Assembly: GCF_052065355.1 (NCBI RefSeq)
Contig: NZ_JBQHUF010000002.1
Location: forward strand, 124,001-188,000
DNA from: Flavonifractor sp052065355
GTDB taxonomy: Bacteria > Bacillota > Clostridia > Oscillospirales > Oscillospiraceae
Direction of reading: 5' to 3'
Length of the DNA stretch: 64,000 bases
The translations under genes were made by a program, and so were the position numbers. Below the pieces are notes generated by a model that had not been told where the DNA came from, did no database searches, and worked only from the letters and a program-made list of their open reading frames with translations. Shown one piece after another: positions 43,161-52,301 of the stretch. Position 1 is the first letter of the stretch. Every line of letters begins with the position of its first letter.

Positions 43161-43220
43161 AATTGCCCCCTTCTGTTCGGGTGAGCCTCAACATAAACTG
43201 GCACAAAGGAGGGTTTTGTT

Positions 43221-43994
43221 ATGATGGGAAAGATCTTATTGCTCCGGAAAAAGCCGCTGACCATCCTGGCCTGTGTCCTGGCTGCTGCACTGATGTTCTA
43301 TGTGGTGAATTATCCCTACGCAGTGAGCGCGGCGGCAACCAAACGCCAGCTGCCCATCTATTGTGTCCAGAGGGATCAGAAGATGATATCCATTTCTTTT
43401 GATGCCGCCTGGGGGAACGAGGACACCCAGCAGCTCATTGACATTCTGGGACAGTATGATGTGAAGGCTACCTTTTTCGTGGTGGGTGCCTGGGTGGACA
43501 AATATCCGGAATCGGTAAAAGCTCTGGCTGATGCGGGGCATGAGGTGATGAATCACTCGGATACCCATGCCCACATGTCCCAGCTGAGCAGCACGGAGAT
43601 CGTTGCGGATATCAATGCGTGCAATGATAAGATAGAGGCGGTTACAGGAGTACGTCCCACCCTGGTTCGGCCGCCCTATGGAGAGTATGACGACCATGTG
43701 GTCTCCGCCATACGCTCCATGGACATGGAGCCCATCCAGTGGGACGTGGACAGTCTGGACTGGAAGGACCTTTCGGCGGCGGATATTACCCAGCGGGTGG
43801 TGAGCAAAGTACAGCCTGGTTCTATTGTCCTGTTTCACAACGCTGCCCTCCACACCCCGGAGGCCCTGCCCGGTATCATTGAGACCCTGCTCCAGGAAGG
43901 TTATACTTTTGTGCCCATCTCCCAACTTATTCTGCCGGGTACCTATAATACCGATTATATAATCGATCACACTGGACGCCAGTGTCCCTGCTAA
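43221..43994 (+). CDS. Polysaccharide deacetylase, NodB-type (PdaB-like)
   Basis: A 257-residue membrane-anchored or secreted protein with an N-terminal hydrophobic segment (about 13-34). The NodB domain motifs are SFDAAWG (in place of the usual TFDDG), HSDTHAHM with two metal-ligand histidines, RPPYGEY, and VLFHNA. The changed first motif, with only one acidic residue, is typical of the sporulation PdaB/YlxY subgroup, so activity may differ from classical chitin or peptidoglycan deacetylases. AAAGGAGGG precedes the ATG. No sporulation sigma promoter was identified. Confidence 0.88.
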   Translation: MMGKILLLRKKPLTILACVLAAALMFYVVNYPYAVSAAATKRQLPIYCVQRDQKMISISFDAAWGNEDTQQLIDILGQYDVKATFFVVGAWVDKYPESVKALADAGHEVMNHSDTHAHMSQLSSTEIVADINACNDKIEAVTGVRPTLVRPPYGEYDDHVVSAIRSMDMEPIQWDVDSLDWKDLSAADITQRVVSKVQPGSIVLFHNAALHTPEALPGIIETLLQEGYTFVPISQLILPGTYNTDYIIDHTGRQCPC

Positions 43995-44002
43995 ATATGC
44001 AG

Positions 44003-44049
44003 AAAAAGGCCGCTACTTCCGTGCGTAAGCACTGAGGCAGCGGCCTTTT
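44003..44049 (+). terminator. Intrinsic terminator after the deacetylase
   Basis: AAAAGGCCGCT (44004-44014) pairs with AGCGGCCTTTT (44039-44049), with an inner GTGC/GCAC stem. Confidence 0.85.
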
Positions 44050-44107
44050 GGCAGGATGCGCATAAATATATATTCTGCATATATGCGAAATTTATGTATT
44101 TTTATTC

Positions 44108-44136
44108 TTGACCTGACCAAGGGATGGTGGTATCAT
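44108..44136 (+). promoter_or_regulatory. Sigma-A promoter of the M14 peptidase gene
   Basis: TTGACC (44108-44113), 17-bp spacer, TATCAT (44131-44136). Confidence 0.75.
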
Positions 44137-44194
44137 TTCTCAATAATATCCGGTGTGCACGAATATTATTCACTCCAAACCGGAAGGAAAGAGA

Positions 44195-47100
44195 ATGGTG
44201 ATCAGCATGAAGCAACACAAGCCCCTTGGGAAGGCGCTGTCTCTGGTGATGGTATGCGCCCTCCTGCTGTCCCTGTGCGTGTTCCCGGCATCCGCTGCCG
44301 AGCCGTCCGCACCTGCCGCCGAGTTCGTCAACACCAGTGACGACAGCGGAGACAACATGATCTCCCTCACCAGCGAGCGGACCTTTAAGGCCAGTATCCC
44401 GGTGGATATGACCGAGGCGGAGGCCAAGGCTGCCGCTGAGACTGCGGTATGGTCTCTGGTCCGGGATTCCGACCAGGAATATGTGGATGAAACCCTGTTC
44501 CCCAACCAGTCCCAGGGCGGCCCCCTGAGCGGCTGGCTGTGTGCCGACGGGGAGACCTCCTTCTTCAGCAACATCGTGTCGGGCGCCGAGACTGTGGACG
44601 GCCAGGTCTATCTGACCGTCACCTTTGACAACAGCTGCTACTTCGGCGACGATCTCAGCGTGCCCCATGTCAATGGCGGCTACTACCTGGACGTATGCGG
44701 CTATTTTGACCTGACCGCCGCAGTGGATGGAAAGACCGTAGGCTCCGTGGACCTGAAGGTGGCTCCCTACGACAACTTCCACACCATGTCTGAGATCTAT
44801 GCCCAGATTGACGAGATCGTGTCCTTCGCCAAGGAGAACACCGACCTCTATGTGGAGAAGTTCTCCATGGGCAAGAGCCAGGGCGACAACGGCATGGAGA
44901 GCCTGGACATGCCCTACCTGATCGTGGCCAAGAGCAAGGCTGCGGTGGACAAGTGGCAGCAGATCAAGGCTGAGGCTGAGAGTGATCCCACTGCCCTCAT
45001 CCAAAAGATTGAGGACGGCTCTCTGGGAGACTACCAGGTGCCTGTGCTCTACTCCAACGTCCACGCCAATGAGGTGGCCGCCGCCGACGGCGTATTGACC
45101 TTTGCCTGGATGCTGGTGGAGACCGCCGCCTCCGAGACCGGCACTATCGACTACGACAAGCTCACCGGCTTCACCGCCGAGGGCGAGGCCGAGCTGGCCG
45201 AGCAGATGGGCCCCGTGGGTGAGGAGGGCTCTGTGGCCGTCCCCGACCTGGTGGCCGACACCGCCACCTACCTGGGCTACATCAAGGGCGAGGAGGCCGA
45301 TGGCACCACCTCCAGCGCCTCCGTCCCCGTGGACCTGGAGAAGTACTACACCGTGGAGACCGAGACGGTGGATGTGGATGACCTGCTGGACGACGTGTTC
45401 TTCATCATCGTCCCCGAGGAGAACGTGGAGGGCCGCACCTATATGACCCGCACCTCCTCCGGCGGCTTCGACCTGAACCGGGACAACTCCTTCCAGACCC
45501 AGGCCGAGACCCAGAACATGACTCAGCTCATCGCCACCTGGAATCCCGTCAGCTTCACCGAGTTCCACGGCCGGGTGTCTGCCTTCCAGTGTGAGCCCTG
45601 CGATCCCCCTCACGAGCCCAACTTTGAGTACGACCTGCTGGCTGAGCACCTGATGACCGGCGGCGAAGCCCTGGGCATTGCAGCCGTGGCCAACAACGAC
45701 GGCCACAACAGCTATGTGATCCCCCAGCGTGACTACCTGACCTACACCGGCGAGAAGACCGCCGACGGTGAGAACCAGACCCAGTGGCTGGACCCCTGGG
45801 ACGACATGTCCACCAGCTACACCCCCCAGTATGCCATGCTCCACGGCACTGTTTCCTACACCGTTGAGGTGCCTGCCTACGACGACTATATGGTGCAGGG
45901 TGTGGCCTACGGCCAGCTGGGCCAGAGCGTGTACATTGCCGCCAACAAGGAGAGCTACCTGCTCAATCAGACCAAGATCTTCGAGCGGGGCGTGACCAAC
46001 GCTAATTCCGACGCCTACGACCTGGTGGGCCAGTGGTTCTGCGACCAGTACGACGTGGAGGGTGCCGAGGCCGATCTGTTCCGCCCTGAATACGACGGCG
46101 AGGGCCAGAACGGCAACTTCTATCCCGAGTGCTACATTATTCCCATGGACGGCGCCAACCAGTCCAACCTCCAGGCTGCCGCCGACATGATGGAGTACCT
46201 GACCCGCAACGGCGTCAAGGTCAACATCACCGAGTCCACCTTCACCTATGACGGGGTGGAGTACCCCGCCGGTACCCTGATCGTGTCCATGTATCAGGCC
46301 AAGCGGAGCGTGGCCAACGGCGTGCTGTACGACGGCACCGTCATCACCGAGTGGCCTGTCCTCTACTCCGAGGGCATCACCGCCTTCAACGAGACCCGGG
46401 GCTTTGACATGGCGGTGTGCGCCGAGCCCGCCGCCTACAAGACCATCGCCGCCGCCTGCGGCGACGACATGGACTATGCCGACGCACAGGCCTACATCTC
46501 CGGCCTGACCTCCTCCTTCACTGGTGTGAAGGATGCTCAGGTCATCCTGATGAACAGCTCTGAGGATTCCACCGCTGCTGTCAATGCCCTGCTGAAGGCG
46601 GGCAAGGCTGTCTCCCTCATCACCGAGGGTCAGTACAAGGGCAGCTTCCTGTGCTCCTACGCCGACTGGCAGAGTGTGGCCGATGACTACCTGATCACCG
46701 GCATCGGCGTGGAGAGCGCCCCTGCCGCCCAGACCCTCACCAAGGCTCCTGTGATCTACATCTCCGGCAAGCCCGGCGACAATGACGAGGGCTTTGTCAA
46801 GACCACTCTGGTCAGCGGTTCCTACGAGTACAACTACGACCGCCAGGCCATGGAGCTGCTGGGCTTCACCGTCACCGACGACGCCTCCAAGGCCGACGTG
46901 ATCATCGGCGCCGCCGGGCTGGACGACCAGGCTCTGGCCGCCGTGAAGAGCGGCACCCCCTACATCGGCTATGGCTATGACGCCATGCAGTCCGCCACCG
47001 GCCTCTTTGCCGACGGTCAGCTGGTATATGAGACTGTCAGCCGCAACGCCATGGACGCTCTGGCCCATGTGACCTACCCCACCAGCAGCATGGTCACCGC

Positions 47101-47974
47101 CAGCTATGTGGCCGAGGGTGACGATATCCTGTACGGCTACGGTGCCGGCTACTTCGCTGCCATCCCTGACGGCGCCAAGGTACTGGTGCAGCTGGACGGC
47201 TCTAAGGAGCTGCTGGAGGGCTTCCTGCCCAGCACCGGCGAGCACTACAACGACTTCCTGAACGACTCCATCCAGGCCATCTCCTATGAGGGCAAGGGCG
47301 CCGACGGCGCCGACCTGGACGTGGTCCTCTTCGCCAACACCCTGACCAATAAGGTCCATCAGCGGGACGAGTTCAACTTCATCTCTAACTTCGCCTTTGC
47401 CAGCGTGATGGCCGGCACCGGCTACTCCGATGTGGCGGTTGACGCCTGGTATGCTGGCGACGTTATGGCCGTGACCCAGCAGGGTCTGATGAACGGCGTC
47501 AGCGGTACTGCTTTTGCTCCCGACGTCACCACCACCCGGGGCATGATGGCTACCATCCTGTACCGTATGGCTGGCGAGCCTGATACTACCGTCTCTGCCC
47601 CCTTCACCGACGTGGCCGACACCTCCTACTGTGCCGCCGCTGTGGATTGGGCCTATGCGGAGGGTGTGGTTTCCGGCGTGGGCAACAGCACCTTTGCCCC
47701 CGACAATACCCTCACCCGGGAGCAGGCGGTGACCATGCTGTACCGCTATGCTCAGTTCCAGGGCCTGGATGTGACGTCCACCGGTGATCTGTCCGCCTAC
47801 TCCGACGGCAGCTCCGTGTCCGCCTTCGCCCAGGACGCTGTGACTTGGGCCGTGTCCAACGGCCTGCTGAAGGGCAACGCCGGAGCATTGAATCCCCAGG
47901 GCTCCGCCTCCCGCGCCGAGCTGGCCGCTCTGGTGGTGCGTGCTGGCACCCTCTTTGCCGCTGATGCGGAATAA
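44195..47974 (+). CDS. Cell-surface M14 zinc carboxypeptidase with three SLH domains
   Basis: A 1259-residue exported protein. The ATG at 44195 follows AAGGAAAG, and a signal peptide ends near SAAEPSA. An M14 peptidase domain carries the zinc ligands His290 and Glu293 (NVHANEVA) and His458 (EFHGR), with the FDLNRDN substrate-carboxylate motif between. After it come about 600 residues of unassigned beta-rich sequence. Three S-layer homology repeats end the protein (about 1075-1255, e.g. FTDVADTSYCAAAVDWAYAEG in part), anchoring it to secondary wall polymer. It is a monocistronic gene with highly biased codons, suggesting strong expression. Role: probably surface peptide or peptidoglycan trimming. 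Confidence 0.92.
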   Translation: MVISMKQHKPLGKALSLVMVCALLLSLCVFPASAAEPSAPAAEFVNTSDDSGDNMISLTSERTFKASIPVDMTEAEAKAAAETAVWSLVRDSDQEYVDETLFPNQSQGGPLSGWLCADGETSFFSNIVSGAETVDGQVYLTVTFDNSCYFGDDLSVPHVNGGYYLDVCGYFDLTAAVDGKTVGSVDLKVAPYDNFHTMSEIYAQIDEIVSFAKENTDLYVEKFSMGKSQGDNGMESLDMPYLIVAKSKAAVDKWQQIKAEAESDPTALIQKIEDGSLGDYQVPVLYSNVHANEVAAADGVLTFAWMLVETAASETGTIDYDKLTGFTAEGEAELAEQMGPVGEEGSVAVPDLVADTATYLGYIKGEEADGTTSSASVPVDLEKYYTVETETVDVDDLLDDVFFIIVPEENVEGRTYMTRTSSGGFDLNRDNSFQTQAETQNMTQLIATWNPVSFTEFHGRVSAFQCEPCDPPHEPNFEYDLLAEHLMTGGEALGIAAVANNDGHNSYVIPQRDYLTYTGEKTADGENQTQWLDPWDDMSTSYTPQYAMLHGTVSYTVEVPAYDDYMVQGVAYGQLGQSVYIAANKESYLLNQTKIFERGVTNANSDAYDLVGQWFCDQYDVEGAEADLFRPEYDGEGQNGNFYPECYIIPMDGANQSNLQAAADMMEYLTRNGVKVNITESTFTYDGVEYPAGTLIVSMYQAKRSVANGVLYDGTVITEWPVLYSEGITAFNETRGFDMAVCAEPAAYKTIAAACGDDMDYADAQAYISGLTSSFTGVKDAQVILMNSSEDSTAAVNALLKAGKAVSLITEGQYKGSFLCSYADWQSVADDYLITGIGVESAPAAQTLTKAPVIYISGKPGDNDEGFVKTTLVSGSYEYNYDRQAMELLGFTVTDDASKADVIIGAAGLDDQALAAVKSGTPYIGYGYDAMQSATGLFADGQLVYETVSRNAMDALAHVTYPTSSMVTASYVAEGDDILYGYGAGYFAAIPDGAKVLVQLDGSKELLEGFLPSTGEHYNDFLNDSIQAISYEGKGADGADLDVVLFANTLTNKVHQRDEFNFISNFAFASVMAGTGYSDVAVDAWYAGDVMAVTQQGLMNGVSGTAFAPDVTTTRGMMATILYRMAGEPDTTVSAPFTDVADTSYCAAAVDWAYAEGVVSGVGNSTFAPDNTLTREQAVTMLYRYAQFQGLDVTSTGDLSAYSDGSSVSAFAQDAVTWAVSNGLLKGNAGALNPQGSASRAELAALVVRAGTLFAADAE

Positions 47975-48027
47975 GTGAATCTATCCGGAAAAGATAACGG
48001 ATGTAATTTATCTTTTCCTGATTTAAC

Positions 48028-48067
48028 AAAAGGAGCGCTGCAGGTTCCATCCTGCAGCGCTCCTTTT
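48028..48067 (+). terminator. Intrinsic terminator after the M14 peptidase
   Basis: 17-bp stem (48028-48044 with 48051-48067), 6-nt loop, then CTTTTT. Confidence 0.92.
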
Positions 48068-48337
48068 CTTTTTGCCTGTTATGGAATCAGTGTCTGTGTG
48101 GAGAGACGGCGGAAGTGATCTGTAATGTATCATGCGGAGGACTGCCCTATGCCGTGCCTGCGGCGCGGGCCAGGCGATTTTTCGGGGCCAAAGTGAAGGT
48201 TGCTTTTATGAACTGGCAGTTCTATAATTTGTAAAAAGAACTAAAATAAATCTGCTTATCAGTTGCGCCAGGCGCCCCGCCGGCCTGGGCAGCCGCGCCT
48301 TCGTTCCGGACGATGCTCACCTGAATGACACCGCTGG
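48068..48337. other. Non-coding gap between peptidase terminator and E1-like gene
   Basis: No credible gene seen. On the minus strand an open frame other than that of the upstream E1-like gene runs to 48222 (ending FSSFYKL), but it has no start or ribosome site and no recognisable homology. Around 48140-48200 it holds a GC-rich patch with possible small stems but no clear terminator for the leftward gene. Confidence 0.5.
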
Positions 48338-49012
48338 TCAGAGAGAGAGTACCTGATACTCCTGCTCCAGCAGATCCATCCACAGCAGTTTCCCCGCCAG
48401 AGGGCTGGGCCGGCCGCACAGAAGCCGGATGGCTTCGCCGGCCTGGACAGCCGCGCACAGACCCGCCGTGGGTGAGAGGCTCCCCTGATCCGGATGAGCG
48501 GGGGCATCCGCGGGATAGAGCCGCTCCATCAGCCCGCTCTCCGGCAGGATCACCGCCGCCTGGGCATGCCATCCCTGAATGGCCCCGTGCACCAAGGGGA
48601 TACCCGCCTGGCGGCAGGCTCTGGCCAGGATACGCCGGGCGGACGGGCTGTCCAGGGCGTCCAGAGCCAGGTCGTGGCCGGCGATCAGGCGGTCGGCATT
48701 TTTTGCCGTCAGAAAGGTGGAGACGGCCTTTACCCTGACCTGCGGATTCACCAGGGTGGCCCGCTCACATGCGCACTCCGCTTTGGACCGGCCCAGGCTT
48801 GCTGTGTCGGCCAGCAGCTGGCGGTTGAGGTTGCTGGGTGCGAACCGGTCCCCGTCGCATACTGTGATGGTTCCCACGCCGACCCGGAGCAGATGCTCCA
48901 GCAGATACCCGCCCAGTCCGCCGCAGCCGGCCAGAAAGACCCGGCGCTTCTGCAGCAGCAGACAGTCCTGCTCCGTGAGGGGACCCAGATTGCGGGCATA
49001 GCGCTCCTGCAT
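48338..49012 (-). CDS. ThiF/MoeB/HesA-family E1-like adenylyltransferase
   Basis: A 224-residue single-domain E1-like enzyme. The ATG at 49012 follows AAAGGTGG. The nucleotide-binding GCGGLGGYLLEHLLRVGVG (about 29-47, in parts) is followed by the acidic DGDRFAPSNLNRQ motif with the arginine finger. These enzymes adenylate the C-terminal Gly-Gly of ThiS/MoaD-type carriers. No CxxC zinc motif is seen. It is divergent from moeA, and a MoaD-like protein ending in Gly-Gly is encoded at 59247. I therefore infer it activates that carrier for molybdopterin or tungsten-pterin synthesis. Confidence 0.88.
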   Translation of the reverse strand: MQERYARNLGPLTEQDCLLLQKRRVFLAGCGGLGGYLLEHLLRVGVGTITVCDGDRFAPSNLNRQLLADTASLGRSKAECACERATLVNPQVRVKAVSTFLTAKNADRLIAGHDLALDALDSPSARRILARACRQAGIPLVHGAIQGWHAQAAVILPESGLMERLYPADAPAHPDQGSLSPTAGLCAAVQAGEAIRLLCGRPSPLAGKLLWMDLLEQEYQVLSL

Positions 49013-49047
49013 CACACATCCACCTTTCCTGTCACGATTTTGAACTT

Positions 49048-49076
49048 ATTTTACCGGATTCTCCCGGGGGAGACAA
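49048..49076 (-). promoter_or_regulatory. Sigma-A promoter of the E1-like gene
   Basis: On the minus strand: TTGTCT (49076-49071), 17-bp spacer, TAAAAT (49053-49048). Confidence 0.65.
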
Positions 49077-49130
49077 GCCCCGGGGGGCGGTTTTCCATAC
49101 CGTCCGCCATGCTCGCAGGAGGGAAGCTTC

Positions 49131-50357
49131 ATGCTCAATGTAAAAACTCCGGATGAGGCGCTGGAGATCATCCGTACCGCCTTTGCCCCCCTGGATCGGC
49201 CTCCGGAAACTGTGCCGCTGGCCTCTGCGCTGGGGCGGGTGCTGGCGCTGGATGTGACCGCCGATGCCTGGGTGCCCGACTTCCACCGCTCCACGGTGGA
49301 CGGCTATGCCGTCCGGGCCTCCGACACCTTCGGCTGTTCCGACGCCCTGCCCGCCCAGCTGATCCTGTCCGGGGAGGTTCGGATGGGAGAGGGGGCGGGG
49401 CTGACCCTGGCTCCGGGTCACTGTGCCGCCGTCCCCACGGGCGGGGAAGTACCCCAGGGGGCGGATGCTGTGCAGATGCTGGAACTGTGCGAGAACTACG
49501 GCGACGGCACCATTGGAGTGCTCAAAAGCGTGGCCCCCGGCCACAATATGATCTTCCGGGGAGATGACGTCAAGCCCGGTGACAGGGTGCTCCCCGCCGG
49601 CCGTCGGCTGGAGCCCCAGGACATCGGCGCCCTGGCTGCCCTGGGGGTGGTCTCGGTGCCGGTGGTGCTTCGCCTCCGGGTGGGGGTCATCTCCACCGGG
49701 GATGAACTGGTACCGCCGGAGTGTACCCCCGCCGCCGGCCAGGTCCGGGATGTGAACGGTCCCCTGGTCTGCGCCCTGCTGGAGCAGGCTGGGGCGCTGC
49801 CCCGGTTCTACGGCATTATCCCCGATCAGGAGGATCGGCTGACCCGGACGGTGGAACAGGCCCTGGAATCGTGCGACGGGGTGATCCTGTCCGGGGGCAG
49901 CTCTGTGGGGGAGAAGGATGCGGCCTACCGGATCATGTCCGCCCTGGGGGAGGTGCTGTTCCACGGTATCGCCATGAAACCGGGCAAGCCCACGCTCCTG
50001 GGCAGAACGGCATCGGGCAAGCCCATGGTGGGACTTCCGGGACATCCGGTGGCTGCCCTGTTCACCACCCAGCTCTTTGTCCGGGCCCTGCTGGCCCGCC
50101 TGGAGGGACGGACCCTGCGCCAGCGGCAGGTCACCGCCCGGCTCACCGAGGAGGTCTCCGCCAACCACGGCCGGGCCCAGTACAACGGTGCCATCCTCCG
50201 CCAGGGGCCTGAGGGGCTGGAAGCCCTGCCCATCCGGGGTAAATCAGGGCTCATCACCACCCTGGCCGGAGCGGACGGCTATTTCTGCATTCCCCGGGAC
50301 TGCGAGGGCTTTCCCGCCGGGGCCCAGATCCCGGTCCATATGTTTACCGCCGACTGA
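49131..50357 (+). CDS. moeA: Molybdopterin molybdenumtransferase MoeA
   Basis: A 408-residue MoeA. It inserts molybdate or tungstate into adenylated molybdopterin. Landmarks are DFHRSTVDGYAVRASD near residue 45, VPTGGEVPQGADAV, GVISTGDEL (domain III), DGVILSGGSSVGEKD and GLPGHPVAALF. AGGAGGGAAG precedes the ATG. It is the first gene of a long rightward series (moeA, moeA-PBP, flavoproteins, tupABC, AOR). Confidence 0.95.
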   Translation: MLNVKTPDEALEIIRTAFAPLDRPPETVPLASALGRVLALDVTADAWVPDFHRSTVDGYAVRASDTFGCSDALPAQLILSGEVRMGEGAGLTLAPGHCAAVPTGGEVPQGADAVQMLELCENYGDGTIGVLKSVAPGHNMIFRGDDVKPGDRVLPAGRRLEPQDIGALAALGVVSVPVVLRLRVGVISTGDELVPPECTPAAGQVRDVNGPLVCALLEQAGALPRFYGIIPDQEDRLTRTVEQALESCDGVILSGGSSVGEKDAAYRIMSALGEVLFHGIAMKPGKPTLLGRTASGKPMVGLPGHPVAALFTTQLFVRALLARLEGRTLRQRQVTARLTEEVSANHGRAQYNGAILRQGPEGLEALPIRGKSGLITTLAGADGYFCIPRDCEGFPAGAQIPVHMFTAD

Positions 50358-50393
50358 ACTGCTTTTACCATTCCCTGTGGGAAGGAGACAGAT

Positions 50394-52301
50394 ATGGCCT
50401 TTCAATATCTCAACAACCGGCCTCTGGACGAGGCCAGAAGTCAGTACCTGGCCCTGCTGCGGGAGGAGGGCTTTGCCCCCCGGACGGAAACCATACCCGT
50501 TCCGGCTGCCGTAGGGCGGATCACCGCCGGGGCGGTGTACGCCCGCATCTGCGCACCCCACTACCCCGCCTGTGCTATGGACGGCATCGCCGTCACCGCG
50601 GCGGACACCTTCGGAGCCAGCGACACCACCCCGGTCTCCCTGGCCCCGGAGCAGTATGTGGTGGTGGACACCGGCGATCCCCTGCCTGAGGGACGGGATG
50701 CCGTCATCATGGTGGAGGAGGTTGTTTTTGCCGAGAGACGGGCGGTCATCCGCCAGGCTGCCGCCCCCTGGCAGCATGTCCGCCAGATCGGAGAGGATAT
50801 CTGTGCCGGGGAGATGATTCTGGCCGGACATACTGCGATCTCTCCTGCCGCCATCGGGGCCATGCTGGCTGCCGGGGTGCTGGAGGTGGAGGTGCTGGCC
50901 AGGCCGGTGGTGGGTATCATCCCCACCGGAGACGAGGTGGTTCCTCCCACCGCCGATCCCGGGCCCGGCGACGTGATGGAATTCAACTCCTCCATCTTTT
51001 CGGCCATGCTGAACCAGTGGGGGGCGGAACCCCGGGCCTATCCCATTGTCCCGGACCGAGAGGAGGCCCTCCGCGCCGCTCTGGAGCAGGCTCTGGAGCA
51101 GTGCGACATGGTTCTGCTCAACGCCGGCTCCTCCGCTGGGCGGGAGGACTACGCCGCCTCCGTCATTGGCCGGGTAGGTGAAGTTTTCTGCCATGGCCTG
51201 GCCATCCAGCCCGGCAAGCCCGCCATCCTGGGTCATCAGAGGGGCAAGCCTATCCTGGGGGTGCCCGGTTACCCGGTGTCCGGCATCATCGTGATCGAGC
51301 AGCTACTGCGCCCCCTGGTGGACTTGTGGCTGGGCCGGGAGACAGAGCAGTCTGCTCATGCTCAGGCCGTCCTGAGCCGTCGGGTGGTGTCCAGCCTGAA
51401 ATACCAGGAATTTGTCCGGGTGCGGCTGGGCCGGGTGGGGGGGCGGCTGGTGGCCGCGCCCCTGGCCCGGGGCAGCGGAATGGTCTCCTCCTTCCTGAAG
51501 GCCGACGGTATCCTGGAGATCCCCCAGGGCAGCGAGGGGCTGGAGGCAGGGGAGGAGGTCTCCGTCCGCCTGCTCCGTCCTGCCCGGGAACTGGAGCACA
51601 CCCTAGTGGTCATCGGAAGCCACGATCCGCTGCTGGACGAGCTGGCCGACCTGCTCCACCAGGCCGATCCCTCGGCCTATATGAGTTCCTCCCATGTGGG
51701 CTCCATGGGGGGGCTCATGGCCATCCGCCGGAGGGAGACCCATATGGCCGGATGCCATCTCCTCAATGAGGCCGACGGCACCTACAACACCGCCATCCTG
51801 GAAAAGCAGTTTCCCAAGGGCGGCGTGTACCAGGTGGAGTGCGTGGGCCGGACTCAGGGCCTGATGGTGGCCCCCGGCAACCCCCTGGGCCTCACCGGAT
51901 TCCGGGACGTCAGCCGGCCCGGCATCCGCTATGTCAACCGCCAGAAGGGGTCCGGCACCCGGATTTTGGCCGATTACCTGTGCCGGAAGGAGGGGGTGGA
52001 CCCCGCCGCGGTCTATGGCTATGACCGGGAGGAGTTTACCCACACCGCTGTGGCCGCCCAGATCGCCGGCGGCACCGCCGACGCGGGCATGGGGATCCTG
52101 TCTGCGGCAAAAATCTACGGCCTGGACTTTCTGCCGGTATGCGTGGAGCAGTACGACCTGATCATCCCCGATTACGCCTGGGACACCCCTATGGTCCGCC
52201 AGGTGCTGGAGATTCTGGCAAGTCCGGCCTTCCGGGCCCGGCTGGAGAAGCTGGGGGGCTATACGCTGGATCAGCCGGGGCGGGTGCGCCGTGTCTACTG
52301 A
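50394..52301 (+). CDS. MoeA fused to a periplasmic-binding-protein-like domain
   Basis: A 635-residue two-part protein. Residues 1-400 form a second MoeA (YPACAMDGIAVTAADTFG, PTGDEVV, NAGSSAGREDYAAS, GVPGYPVSG). Residues about 405-630 form a PBP-like domain (PF12727 type, with NRQKGSGTRILADYL and GGTADAGMGILSAA). Such fusions occur in Clostridia and archaea and are thought to bind the oxyanion. With TupABC next door, the protein may be specialised for tungsten insertion while the preceding moeA differs; that split is inference. It is 36 bp downstream of moeA. Confidence 0.92.
   Translation: MAFQYLNNRPLDEARSQYLALLREEGFAPRTETIPVPAAVGRITAGAVYARICAPHYPACAMDGIAVTAADTFGASDTTPVSLAPEQYVVVDTGDPLPEGRDAVIMVEEVVFAERRAVIRQAAAPWQHVRQIGEDICAGEMILAGHTAISPAAIGAMLAAGVLEVEVLARPVVGIIPTGDEVVPPTADPGPGDVMEFNSSIFSAMLNQWGAEPRAYPIVPDREEALRAALEQALEQCDMVLLNAGSSAGREDYAASVIGRVGEVFCHGLAIQPGKPAILGHQRGKPILGVPGYPVSGIIVIEQLLRPLVDLWLGRETEQSAHAQAVLSRRVVSSLKYQEFVRVRLGRVGGRLVAAPLARGSGMVSSFLKADGILEIPQGSEGLEAGEEVSVRLLRPARELEHTLVVIGSHDPLLDELADLLHQADPSAYMSSSHVGSMGGLMAIRRRETHMAGCHLLNEADGTYNTAILEKQFPKGGVYQVECVGRTQGLMVAPGNPLGLTGFRDVSRPGIRYVNRQKGSGTRILADYLCRKEGVDPAAVYGYDREEFTHTAVAAQIAGGTADAGMGILSAAKIYGLDFLPVCVEQYDLIIPDYAWDTPMVRQVLEILASPAFRARLEKLGGYTLDQPGRVRRVY

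Noticed and set aside
44102..47359. A 1085-codon open frame antisense to the M14 peptidase gene
   Set aside because: It is a mirror of GC-rich, C-ending codons in the sense gene. Its protein is Gly/Val/His/Leu-rich low complexity with no family resemblance, and the sense gene has a promoter, ribosome site, signal peptide and domains.
48222..48572. A separate minus-strand gene overlapping the 3' end of the E1-like gene in another frame
   Set aside because: It has no ribosome site or family match, and most of it overlaps conserved E1 sequence. A frameshifted tail is not supported, because the E1-like protein already has a normal length.
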